Shown: positions 1 through 6,718 of the stretch, one piece after another
Layout of the letters: every line of letters starts with the position of its first letter
Numbering within the stretch: the first letter of the stretch is position 1
Source: an uncultured Actinomycetes bacterium
GTDB taxonomy: Bacteria > Actinomycetota > Thermoleophilia > Gaiellales > Gaiellaceae
Length of the DNA stretch: 9,327 bases
Assembly (NCBI GenBank): GCA_903930195.1
Contig: CAIYXH010000022.1
Coordinates: 1 to 9,327 of the forward strand
Reading direction: 5' to 3'
Made by a program: the position numbers and the translations under genes
The notes under the pieces: model-generated
The model's input: only the letters and a program-made list of their open reading frames with translations
What the model was told of the DNA's origin: nothing
The model's database searches: none

Positions 1-476
1 ACCACGATCCGCTGACCGGCGTGCTCAACCGGCGCGGCTTCCTCGAAGGGCTGCGGCGGGAGCTGCGGCGCATGGAGCGCCGCGGCGAGTACGGGGCGCT
101 GCTCCTCCTCGATCTCGACAACTTCAAGGCGGTGAACGACACGGCCGGACATCCTGCCGGGGACAGAGTCCTGCGCACGACGGCCGACGTGCTTCGCCGC
201 CGCCTCCGCGCGACCGACGTCATCGGCCGGCTCGGCGGCGACGAGTTCGCCGCGCTCGTCCTCAACGTCACGCCGCGCCAGGCGCGCGAGATCGCTGCAG
301 AGGTCACCGCCTCGATCCGCTCGCAGCCCGTCACGACCGAGGGCAAGGTGATCGAGGTCGCTGCGTCGATCGGCGTCGTCGCCGTGGATCACCTGTCCGG
401 CGAGAACGAGGAGGAGCTCCTCGCCTCGGCCGACCGGGCGATGTACCGCATGAAGAGCCTCCGCCGCGACGGCTGA
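1..476 (+). CDS. GGDEF-domain diguanylate cyclase, C-terminal part (5' truncated by window edge)
   Basis: The reading frame is already open at the window edge (first full codon at base 3) and ends with TGA at 474-476, so only the C-terminal catalytic domain is visible. It begins with HDPLTGVLNR, the classic start of a GGDEF domain. The active-site signature RLGGDEF has its GGDEF at 234-248, and the metal- and substrate-binding DLDNFKAVND segment lies upstream. An RxxD allosteric I-site (RATD, 207-218) sits exactly five residues before GGDEF, so product inhibition by cyclic di-GMP is likely. The ASIGVV strand and the ADRAMYRMK helix complete the domain. Family knowledge says such proteins make cyclic di-GMP from two GTP. 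The sensor or membrane part lies outside the window, so its input is unknown. The GTG at 21 is internal to the domain and not the true start. The gene ends 11 bases before ctaG, which suggests co-transcription. Confidence 0.95.
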   Translation, partial: HDPLTGVLNRRGFLEGLRRELRRMERRGEYGALLLLDLDNFKAVNDTAGHPAGDRVLRTTADVLRRRLRATDVIGRLGGDEFAALVLNVTPRQAREIAAEVTASIRSQPVTTEGKVIEVAASIGVVAVDHLSGENEEELLASADRAMYRMKSLRRDG

Positions 477-487
477 GCGACCGGCCG

Positions 488-1235
488 ATGCCGACAGCCG
501 CCCTCGCCTCGGCGTGGGATCCCGCCCCGCTCGTGCTGGCCGCCGTCGCCGTGGCGGCCCTCCGCTTCGCCCAGGCCTTCGTCCGCCTCCGCCGCCGGGG
601 GCGGGCCGATCACGCGAGCTGGAGCCGTGCTGCCCTCTTCGGGCTCGGGCTCGCGCTCGTCGCGCTGCCGCTCGTCTCCCCGCTCGACGAGGCAAGCGAC
701 CGCTACCTGCTCTCGGCGCATCCGCGGCGTACTCGGTGCGCTCGCCTCGCCCTGGGTCGTGCTCGGGATCTGGGCCGCGTCCCTCGGCGCCTGGCACATC
801 CCTGCGGCCTACGACGCCGCGCTCCGGCATCCGCTCGTGCACCAGCTCGAGCACCTCTCGTTCGTCACGGCGGGCTTTCTCGTCTGGAACCTGCTGATCG
901 ATCCCGCCCGGCGAGGCCACTTGACCGTCGCGCGACGGCTCGCACTCGCCGGCGGCGTCTTCGGGATCGGGCAGCTTCTCGGCGACGTGCTCCTCTTCAC
1001 GCCCCACCCGCTCTACGGTTTCTACGCGGCGCAGCCCCACCGGCTCTTCGGGCTCTCGCCGCTCCACGACCAGCAGGCCGCCGGCCTCGTGATGATGGGC
1101 GAGCAGCTCGTGACCCTCGGCACCTGTGCGCTCGTGCTGCTCTTCTCGCTGCTGCGCGGCCTCGGCCGGAGGCCGGCGCTTCGCGTCGTGCAGTCGGAGG
1201 AGAGCCGGGCTGCCTGGGTCAGACCAGAGGTCTGA
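488..1235 (+). pseudogene. ctaG: Cytochrome c oxidase assembly factor, CtaG/Caa3 family, frameshifted with apparent internal deletion
   Basis: Two frames together encode one recognisable multi-pass membrane protein. The first runs from ATG 488 to about 721 and encodes two hydrophobic helices (residues ~13-32 and ~46-64), then SPLDEASDRYLLSAH. After that the frame turns into Arg-rich nonsense. The next frame, from about 720 to TGA 1233-1235, carries the rest of the family: WHIPAAYDAALRH (792-830), VHQLEHLSF, LYGFY and HDQQAAG (1065-1085), with further hydrophobic helices. In the family as I remember it, the SAH motif is followed by another conserved His segment (xxQH) and a helix before the WHxP region. 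Here about 50-60 residues appear to be missing at the junction. CtaG proteins act in copper delivery or assembly of cytochrome c oxidase in the membrane. A sequencing or assembly error could explain a frameshift, but not easily the missing block as well. Joined, the product would be about 249 residues. The ATG at 488 has no strong ribosome binding site. The last codons lie inside a palindromic repeat. Confidence 0.78.
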
Positions 1236-1238
1236 CCC
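1216..1238 (+). repeat. REP-like palindrome, unit A of inverted pair
   Basis: A perfect hairpin with arms GGGTCAGACC (1216-1225) and GGTCTGACCC (1229-1238) around an AGA loop. The TGA stop of ctaG (1233-1235) is inside the right arm. There is no T-tract after the stem, so this does not look like a canonical intrinsic terminator, although it could still act as a transcript-end stabiliser. It pairs with the inverted unit at 1257-1279. Confidence 0.9.
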
Positions 1239-1256
1239 TCGAGAAGAGGACGTGAA

Positions 1257-1279
1257 GGGTCGGACCTCTGGTCCGACCC
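1257..1279 (-). repeat. REP-like palindrome, unit B of inverted pair
   Basis: A perfect hairpin with arms GGGTCGGACC (1257-1266) and GGTCCGACCC (1270-1279) around TCT. Read on the minus strand it is the same 23-base unit as 1216-1238, including the AGA loop, and differs at only two positions. These two positions pair with each other in the stem (A-T in unit A, G-C here), so the change is compensatory. Eighteen bases separate the two units. Confidence 0.9.
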
Positions 1280-1298
1280 GGTGCGCGACGTCAACCCC

Positions 1299-1322
1299 GG
1301 GACAGGGCTGAAGCCCTGTCCC
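1299..1322. repeat. Perfect 11-bp-stem hairpin between convergent ctaG and apbE
   Basis: Arms GGGACAGGGCT (1299-1309) and AGCCCTGTCCC (1312-1322) flank a two-base GA centre. The right arm ends on the last base of the apbE stop codon (minus strand, 1322-1324). It may help end transcription of apbE or of both convergent genes, but no T-run follows on either strand. The core sequence differs from the two upstream palindromes, so it probably belongs to another repeat family. Confidence 0.8.
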
Positions 1323-2074
1323 TACGAGGCGAGCGGGAAGCCCGGGGTGACGAGGGTCGTCTCATCGGGGAGGATCGTCAGCGCCTCGTAGGGCGCGAGC
1401 GTGCGCGTCCAGTGCGGGCCCTGCTCGCCCATCGCGAACGCTGCCGTGGCGTAGGCGTCGGCGGTGCCGAGCTCGGGGCCGACGATCGTGACCGAGAGCA
1501 CGCCGCTCGGCGCCTCGCCCGTGTGCGGGTCGACGACGTGGTCACCGCGGATGTAGGCGCCGGACGTCGCGACCGCGAGCGCGCCGACCCGCGCGACGGC
1601 AGCCACCCGGTCGCGGTGGAGTGGATGCTCGATGCCCACCGCCCAGTCGGGCTCCGGCAGGCCGGCGCCGCGGAAGAGGATGTCTCCCCCAGCGTTGATC
1701 GAGTAGTTCTGGAGCCCGGCGTCGTCGAGCAGCTCGGCGCCCCGGTCGACCGACCAGCCCTTCACGAGCCCCGAGGGATCGACCTGGTCGAACGCGCGAT
1801 AGCGGTGGCTGAAGTAGCCGCCCGTCTCCGCGCTCAGCTCGTCGCAGCGGTCGAGCACCTCACGTACGTCCGTCGAGCACTCGCGGACGAGCAGCTCACC
1901 GCGGTTGAGGCGGCTGATCTCGCTGTCCGGCTTGTAGGTGCTGAAGGTGCGGTCGACCTCGTCGAACCACGCGAACAGCTCGTCGAGGACGCGCTCGTCG
2001 ACCTCGTCCCGGACGTCGACGACGATCGGCAGGCCCATGACCTGCTCGACCCGGCGGCGCCCGGGCAGCGCCAC
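1322..2074 (-). CDS. apbE: FAD:protein FMN transferase (ApbE family)
   Basis: This enzyme transfers FMN from FAD to a Ser/Thr of a target protein through a phosphoester bond and needs a divalent metal. The 250-residue product shows the family landmarks in order: VMGLPIVVDV (12-21), FDEVDRTFSTYKPDSEISRLN (37-57), DPSGLVKGWSVDR (99-111), NAGGDI (127-132), ATSGAY (169-174), DPHTG (182-186) and the TADAYATA metal/flavin segment (204-211). The start is GTG at 2074, four bases after the stop of the FMN-binding protein gene, with no clear Shine-Dalgarno, so translational coupling is likely. The N-terminus is charged, with neither a hydrophobic signal peptide nor a lipobox, and in-frame sequence upstream gives none. 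The length is short for ApbE but covers the whole catalytic fold. The adjacent SGAT-containing protein is the obvious substrate; that pairing is an inference from context. Confidence 0.95.
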   Translation of the reverse strand: MALPGRRRVEQVMGLPIVVDVRDEVDERVLDELFAWFDEVDRTFSTYKPDSEISRLNRGELLVRECSTDVREVLDRCDELSAETGGYFSHRYRAFDQVDPSGLVKGWSVDRGAELLDDAGLQNYSINAGGDILFRGAGLPEPDWAVGIEHPLHRDRVAAVARVGALAVATSGAYIRGDHVVDPHTGEAPSGVLSVTIVGPELGTADAYATAAFAMGEQGPHWTRTLAPYEALTILPDETTLVTPGFPLAS

Positions 2075-2078
2075 GACG

Positions 2079-2516
2079 TTACGCCGTGTGCGCCTGGGTG
2101 AGTGCAGCCTGCAGCGACTGCTCCCACGAGACGGTGGTGTTGGTCGCGCCGGAGATCGCCTGGAGCTTCGCGGACTGCACCTTCAGCGTCTCGTACCGGA
2201 GGAGCGGCAGCGCCGAGGCGTTGATGTACTTCGACTTCGGCGTGTGGTCCGGGTAGATCGGCCAGTCGACCGAGAGGATCTTCACCTTCGTCACCTTGGT
2301 GCCGACGATCGTCTTCTGGACCTTGATCCGCACCGTCATGAAGCCCCACTGGTGGCACTTGACGTTCGGGCCGACGACCGTGGCGGTCACCGTCTTCGCG
2401 ACCCGCTTCAGGCTGGTCGTGTCACGTGTCGCGCTGGTGGCGGCGAGCACGTCGCCGGTCTGAGCGGCGAGGGCGGATGCACAGACGAACGTGGTGACCA
2501 GCTTGGAGATCTTCAC
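2079..2516 (-). CDS. Secreted FMN-binding domain protein with SGAT flavinylation motif
   Basis: A 145-residue protein starting at GTG 2516, with a good GAGG ribosome binding site (2524-2527). The N-terminus is a probable Sec signal peptide: Lys2 and Lys5, then a hydrophobic stretch to about residue 18, with a possible cleavage after VLA near residue 25. The cysteine at 12 is not in a lipobox. The mature part is an FMN_bind-type domain. It has TVTATVVG near its start, a central VRIKVQKT-KVTKVKILSVDWP strand pair, and the C-terminal motif AISGATNTT (120-128). By family knowledge the Thr of SGAT (Thr125 here) receives FMN from ApbE. The gene lies between a flavocytochrome gene and apbE, all on one strand, with gaps of 48 and 4 bases. 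The likely role is extracytosolic one- or two-electron transfer. It is richer in Lys and Thr than its neighbours, as is common for small secreted proteins. Confidence 0.9.
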   Translation of the reverse strand: MKISKLVTTFVCASALAAQTGDVLAATSATRDTTSLKRVAKTVTATVVGPNVKCHQWGFMTVRIKVQKTIVGTKVTKVKILSVDWPIYPDHTPKSKYINASALPLLRYETLKVQSAKLQAISGATNTTVSWEQSLQAALTQAHTA

Positions 2517-2523
2517 GGCAGAA

Positions 2524-2527
2524 CCTC
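2524..2527 (-). promoter_or_regulatory. Ribosome binding site for the FMN-binding protein gene
   Basis: On the minus strand this reads GAGG, seven bases before the GTG at 2516. It supports the GTG start and gives the small gene its own translation signal within the cluster. Confidence 0.6.
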
Positions 2528-2564
2528 GATTTCGGAATGGTGACGGGGTGACCTGAAATCCAGG

Positions 2565-4076
2565 TTACAGGGCAAATCGCTCAACGTGAAGGTGCTCTCG
2601 CGAAACATTTGCACGTCGCAAATTCGGGACGATTGCGTCGATCATCCCGACGGGGCCGCAGATGTACACGTCGCGCTCGGCGATGTCGGGGACGAGCTCC
2701 TGGAGGTGCTTCGGCGAGAGCAGGTCGCGGCCCTCGGGCGTCGTGTGGTCGCCGACGACGTAGCTGACCTTGATGCCGCGCTCGCGCGAGATCCGCTCGA
2801 GCTCGTCGGCGAAGACGAGGTCGTCGTTCGAGGCGACGCGGTAGAGCGCGACGACGTCGCCGGTCATCACCTCGAGGAGCGCGCGCACCGGCGTGATCCC
2901 GATCCCACCGGCGACGAGCAGCCGCTTGCGGTTCGCGCGGCCGTCGTCGATGAAGACGCCGAAGGGCCCCTCGACGACGACGCGGGTGCCGATCGGGATC
3001 TGGCCGAACTTCGCGGTGTGGTCACCGAGGTCCTTGACCGTGATCCGCAGCGACGTGCCGTCGGGCGCCTCGGAGATCGAGAACGGGTGCTGGGTGTACC
3101 AGAAGCCCTTGGTCAGGAACCGCCAGAAGAAGAACTGCCCGGCCTTCGTCCCGAGCCGGCCGAGGTTGCGTCCGGTGACCCGCAGCGAGACCACTCCCGG
3201 CCCTTCGTGGGTCACCTCGGTGACGCGCATGCCGAAGCGGAAGGTGTTCACTGCCGGGACGAGCAGCCGGAAGAGGAAGACGAGCAGGGCCGCGAAGCAC
3301 CAGATGCCCATCCAGTAGTCCTGCCAGCCGGGGCTGACGATCAGGTCGTTGCCGTCCGGGATCATGTGGAACCAGGCGAGCGCGATGGCGCCGTAGGCCA
3401 TGAAGTGGACGGCGTACCACCACTCGTACGAGAGCTTGCGCTTCACGACGACGAGCGAGGTGACGAAGACGAGGACGAGCAGGAACGTGCCGATCGTCGC
3501 CGTGATGATCCCCGGGTACGGCGAGGTCGCCGCGGCGTGGCTGCCGCCGCAGGCCCCCGGCAGCACGCTGAGACATGGCGCTCCACCGGCCCCGCCGACG
3601 ACCGCTGCGGCCGCCCCCGGCGCCTTCGGCTGCGGCAGCGTCAGCCAGTTCCAGTACTCGGTGAGGATCCCGTTGCCGTCCTGCTTCGCGTAGCCCCAGA
3701 CGGTGCAGAAGACGTGGGCGAGCGCGAGGTAGATCACCGCGTGCCCGTTCCAGCGGTGCCAGATCGTCAGCTTGTCGAAGCCGACCTTGCGCTCGACGAA
3801 TGGCAGCCGCGCGAGGAGCACGACCTCGATCAGGGCGAAGTAGCCCGAGAGGAACGCCGTCAGGCGCCCCATGCCGACGAGCACGTTGTCGAAGGAGTGC
3901 CAGTGGTAGGCGAGGCCGTCGCCGTAGCCGTACTGCCAGAAATAGATGATCGCCGCGAGATTCCCGAGGACAAACGCCCAGAGCGCGAGCGTCACGGCAA
4001 GGCTGCCCGCGCGGGCGGCGGTGCCGGGCGGCCGGGTGAGGCCGACCGGGATCGTGGCGTGGGCGCTGTCGGTCAT
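2565..4076 (-). CDS. Ferric reductase-like transmembrane flavocytochrome (heme b, FAD, NAD(P)H domains)
   Basis: A 503-residue membrane oxidoreductase. The N-terminal half has six predicted helices (~27-48, 64-89, 103-128, 188-212, 219-239, 251-275). Two helices carry the bis-His spacing of the ferric reductase/NADPH oxidase family: His107/His121 and His224/His237, which should hold two b hemes. The C-terminal half is a ferredoxin-reductase module: a flavin-domain strand from ~283, the FAD signature HPFSIS (330-335), the nucleotide loop GGIGITP (390-396), CGPVGM (473-478) and a terminal HVERFAL. Electrons should move from cytosolic NAD(P)H via FAD and hemes to the outer face. The following genes supply a secreted FMN carrier and its flavinylating enzyme, which points to that protein as the electron acceptor. 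An Ala/Gly-rich loop (~151-187) with Cys168 and Cys176 separates helices 3 and 4. The ATG at 4076 heads the cluster; its ribosome binding site is weak. Confidence 0.92.
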   Translation of the reverse strand: MTDSAHATIPVGLTRPPGTAARAGSLAVTLALWAFVLGNLAAIIYFWQYGYGDGLAYHWHSFDNVLVGMGRLTAFLSGYFALIEVVLLARLPFVERKVGFDKLTIWHRWNGHAVIYLALAHVFCTVWGYAKQDGNGILTEYWNWLTLPQPKAPGAAAAVVGGAGGAPCLSVLPGACGGSHAAATSPYPGIITATIGTFLLVLVFVTSLVVVKRKLSYEWWYAVHFMAYGAIALAWFHMIPDGNDLIVSPGWQDYWMGIWCFAALLVFLFRLLVPAVNTFRFGMRVTEVTHEGPGVVSLRVTGRNLGRLGTKAGQFFFWRFLTKGFWYTQHPFSISEAPDGTSLRITVKDLGDHTAKFGQIPIGTRVVVEGPFGVFIDDGRANRKRLLVAGGIGITPVRALLEVMTGDVVALYRVASNDDLVFADELERISRERGIKVSYVVGDHTTPEGRDLLSPKHLQELVPDIAERDVYICGPVGMIDAIVPNLRRANVSREHLHVERFAL

Positions 4077-4200
4077 CGCTGCAGGTGGCTTCGATCGACC
4101 GCGGAGACGGGTCCGACGTGCGGTCCGTCATACAGAAGCACATCTGGACGACGGGGTGGTAATCGCGGCCGGGGCGGATCACCGGCAAGATTGCGGACGG
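4077..4200. promoter_or_regulatory. Divergent intergenic region between the flavocytochrome gene and ppc
   Basis: This 124-base gap separates two divergently transcribed genes, so it should hold promoters for both the minus-strand redox cluster and ppc. I could not find a convincing -35/-10 pair on either strand; a TATGAC-like hexamer on the minus strand and a GGTAAT on the plus strand are the best candidates and are weak. No operator-like long palindrome is evident. Confidence 0.4.
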
Positions 4201-6690
4201 ATGAGCGAATCGCCCTCCGAAGAGCCCGTCGGCCCGCTCCGCCGCGATGTGCGGCTGCTCGGGTCGCTGCTCGGCCAGGTCCTGGTCGACCAGGAGGGCG
4301 AGGAGTTCCTCGCGACCGAGGAGCTGATCCGCGCGAGCGCCCGCGAGGCCCGCGAGATCGGCGATCCGACGGGGGTACGCGAAGCGGTGCAGGCCCTCGC
4401 CCCGGAACGGCAGGCGACGATGCTCCGCGCCTTCGCCCTCTACTTCCAGCTCGCGAACACCGCCGAGCAGCATCACCGCCTTCGCCGCCGCCGCGAGTAC
4501 GGCCACGCGGCGGACGTGCCGCGCGAGTCGCTCGACGAGGCGTTCCTGCGGCTCGCCGACGTGCCGCCCGACCACCTGCGCCGCCGGCTCGACGCGATCT
4601 CGCTCGAGCTCGTCCTCACCGCGCACCCCACCGAGTCGTCGCGCCGCACCTTCCTGCAGGCGCACGTCCGGATCCACGACATCCTCACCGACTACGACGA
4701 CCCGCTCCTTTCGGAGCGCGAGCGCCAATCGCTGGAGGCGCGGCTCGCCGAGGAGATCACGATCCTCTGGCAGACCGACGAGGTGCGGGCCGAACGGCCG
4801 CGCGTCGCCGACGAGATCCGTCACGGGCTCTGGTTCTTCGAGGAGAGCCTGTTCGACACCGCCGAGTGGCTGCTCGAGGAGTACCGGCACAAGGTGCCGG
4901 GTGCCCCGATCCCGCTGCGGTTCGGCAGCTGGATCGGGGGCGACATGGACGGCAACCCCTCCGTGAGCGGCGAGACGATCGCCGACGCCCTCTCGACCGC
5001 GCGGAAGGTCGCGCTCACGCGCTACCGCAACGACGTCCGCGAGCTTGCCGTCTCGCTCGCCTCGAGCCGCTCGCTCGTCACGGTCTCGCCGGAGCTCGAC
5101 GCGTCGATCGCCCTCGACGAGCGCGAGCTGCCGGAGCACGCGGCGCTGATCCGGCACCGCAACGAGTTCGAGCCGTACCGCCGCAAGCTCTCGTTCGTCT
5201 GGGTGCGGCTCTCCGAGGATCTCTACCCCTCGCCCGACGACTTCCTCGCCGACCTCGCCATCGTCCGCCGCAGCCTCGAGGCGAACGGCGGCACCCGGAT
5301 CGCAAACGGCCGGCTCGCGAAGCTCGAGCGGCGCGTCGAGCTGTTCGGCTTCCACGTCGCGAAGCTCGACGTCCGGCTCCACTCGCGCGAGATCCGCGAG
5401 CCGACGGAGCGCACGCACGAGACGTTCGCCGCCGTCGCCGCCGCCCGCGCGCTGCACGGGCCGCAGGCGCTCGACACGGTGATCGTCTCCGCGACGGAGT
5501 CCGCCGGCGACGTGCTCGCGGTGCTCGACCTGACCGACGAGCCGGTCTCCGTCGTCCCGCTCTTCGAGACGATCTCCGACCTCCAGACCGCCCAGAACAC
5601 GATGCGCGAGCTGCTTGCCGAGCCGCGGTACGCGCAGCGGGTCGCGGAGCGCGGCGGACGCATCGAGGTGATGGTCGGCTACTCCGACTCCGGCAAGGAC
5701 GGCGGCTACCTCGCGGCCCGTTGGGCGATCTACGAGGCGCAGGAGCGGCTGACCGAGGTCGCCCGCGAGGCCGACGTCGAGCTCACCGTCTTCCACGGCC
5801 GCGGTGGGAGCGCCGGCCGCGGCGGCGGCCCCACCCACGCAGCGATCCTCGCCCAGGCGCCGGGCTACCCGCCCGGCCGCCTGAAGGTCACCGAGCAGGG
5901 CGAGACGATCTCGTTCAAGTACGGCCTGCGCGGGATCGCCTACCGCAACCTCGAGGCGGCGCTTGCCGGGACGGTGCTCTCGGCGTTTCCCGAGATCACC
6001 GGACGCACGCCGAGCGACGAGGAGCGGACGCTGCTCGGCCGGCTCGCGGCGAGCGCCGAGAAGGCCTATCGCGGCTTCGTCTGGGAGACGCCGGGCTTCG
6101 TCGACTTCTTCCGGTCGTTCACCCCGGTCGACGAGCTCGCGCTGCTCGAGATCGGCTCGCGGCCCGTCCGCCGGCCCGACGGCGACACGTATCTCCCGTC
6201 GCTCCGCGCGATCCCGTGGGTGTTCTCGTGGACACAGAACCGGACGCTCCTGCCGGCCTGGTTCGGCTGCGGGACGGCGTTCGCCGACGTCGACATCGCC
6301 GATCTGCGCCGGCTCTACCGCGAGCTGCCGTTCTTCGGGCCGCTGATCGACAACCTGGAGATGACGCTCGCGAAGACGAGCCTCGAGATCGCGCGCGAGT
6401 ACCTCGAGCTCGTGCCGCCCGAGCTCGACCCGGAGGCGTTCTTCCGCACCATCTCGGCCGAGTACGAGCGGACGCGCGTGGCGGTGCTGGAGATCGTCGG
6501 CGAGGAGCGGCTGCTCGAGGGCAACCCGATCGTCCGCCGCTCGATCGGGATCCGCAACCCGTACGTCGACCCGATGAACGCGATTCAGGTGGAGCTCCTC
6601 CGCCGCCACCGCGCCGGCGACCCCACGGCCCGCCTCCCGCTCTCGCGCTCCATCGCCGGCATCGCCGCGGCGCTGCGCAACACGGGGTAA
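4201..6690 (+). CDS. ppc: Phosphoenolpyruvate carboxylase
   Basis: The enzyme adds bicarbonate to phosphoenolpyruvate to give oxaloacetate, the main anaplerotic reaction feeding the TCA cycle. The 829-residue product has all catalytic landmarks: LTAHPTES with catalytic His142, GSWIGGDMDGNP (242-253), the GYSDSGKDGG loop (493-502), and FHGRGGSAGRGGGPTH (531-546) with His532 and Arg534. These are followed by KVTEQGE and the hallmark C-terminal RNTG. Arg540 and Asn827 sit where the aspartate-inhibition residues of the E. coli enzyme lie (Arg587, Asn881), so feedback inhibition by aspartate is plausible. ATG 4201 was chosen because the product then starts MSESPSEEP shortly before the conserved LRRDVRLLG segment. 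The frame stays open upstream, but that stretch is antisense to the flavocytochrome gene. The length is slightly below that of the E. coli enzyme (883). It is transcribed alone or possibly with the hpn genes 142 bases downstream. Confidence 0.97.
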   Translation: MSESPSEEPVGPLRRDVRLLGSLLGQVLVDQEGEEFLATEELIRASAREAREIGDPTGVREAVQALAPERQATMLRAFALYFQLANTAEQHHRLRRRREYGHAADVPRESLDEAFLRLADVPPDHLRRRLDAISLELVLTAHPTESSRRTFLQAHVRIHDILTDYDDPLLSERERQSLEARLAEEITILWQTDEVRAERPRVADEIRHGLWFFEESLFDTAEWLLEEYRHKVPGAPIPLRFGSWIGGDMDGNPSVSGETIADALSTARKVALTRYRNDVRELAVSLASSRSLVTVSPELDASIALDERELPEHAALIRHRNEFEPYRRKLSFVWVRLSEDLYPSPDDFLADLAIVRRSLEANGGTRIANGRLAKLERRVELFGFHVAKLDVRLHSREIREPTERTHETFAAVAAARALHGPQALDTVIVSATESAGDVLAVLDLTDEPVSVVPLFETISDLQTAQNTMRELLAEPRYAQRVAERGGRIEVMVGYSDSGKDGGYLAARWAIYEAQERLTEVAREADVELTVFHGRGGSAGRGGGPTHAAILAQAPGYPPGRLKVTEQGETISFKYGLRGIAYRNLEAALAGTVLSAFPEITGRTPSDEERTLLGRLAASAEKAYRGFVWETPGFVDFFRSFTPVDELALLEIGSRPVRRPDGDTYLPSLRAIPWVFSWTQNRTLLPAWFGCGTAFADVDIADLRRLYRELPFFGPLIDNLEMTLAKTSLEIAREYLELVPPELDPEAFFRTISAEYERTRVAVLEIVGEERLLEGNPIVRRSIGIRNPYVDPMNAIQVELLRRHRAGDPTARLPLSRSIAGIAAALRNTG

Positions 6691-6718
6691 CGGGCCTGGC
6701 CCCTTGGGGCCTGGCCCG
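6691..6718 (+). repeat. REP-like palindrome after ppc, unit A of inverted pair
   Basis: Begins one base after the ppc stop codon. Arms GGGCCTGGCCCC (6692-6703) and GGGGCCTGGCCC (6706-6717) surround TT and pair except for one T-T mismatch; the flanking C6691/G6718 extend the stem. Each arm is itself an odd palindrome (GGGCC-T-GGCCC), so it can equally be read as a tandem repeat of that 11-mer. There is no T-run for a canonical terminator. Confidence 0.85.

Noticed and set aside
1412..2101. Plus-strand open frame of 229 residues
   Set aside because: Antisense shadow of apbE; no motif and no ribosome binding site.
2551..2565. Small hairpin (5-bp stem ACCTG/CAGGT) just after the flavocytochrome stop
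   Set aside because: Too short and without a T-run, so too weak to call a terminator. Polycistronic reading of the cluster fits better.
2607..2623. Inverted repeat ATTTGC / GCAAAT with a five-base centre
   Set aside because: It lies within the coding sequence for the C-terminus of the flavocytochrome, and a six-base stem occurs easily by chance.
4105..4132. Imperfect inverted sequence resembling the GGGTCCGAC repeat arm
   Set aside because: The arms match only partly and the unit is not a clean palindrome like the other repeats; probably chance, or too degraded to call.
3946..4200. Upstream extension of the ppc frame to an ATG at 3946
   Set aside because: It would overlap the flavocytochrome gene antisense and add Arg/Ala-rich sequence not seen in PEP carboxylases. 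ATG 4201 gives the expected N-terminus.
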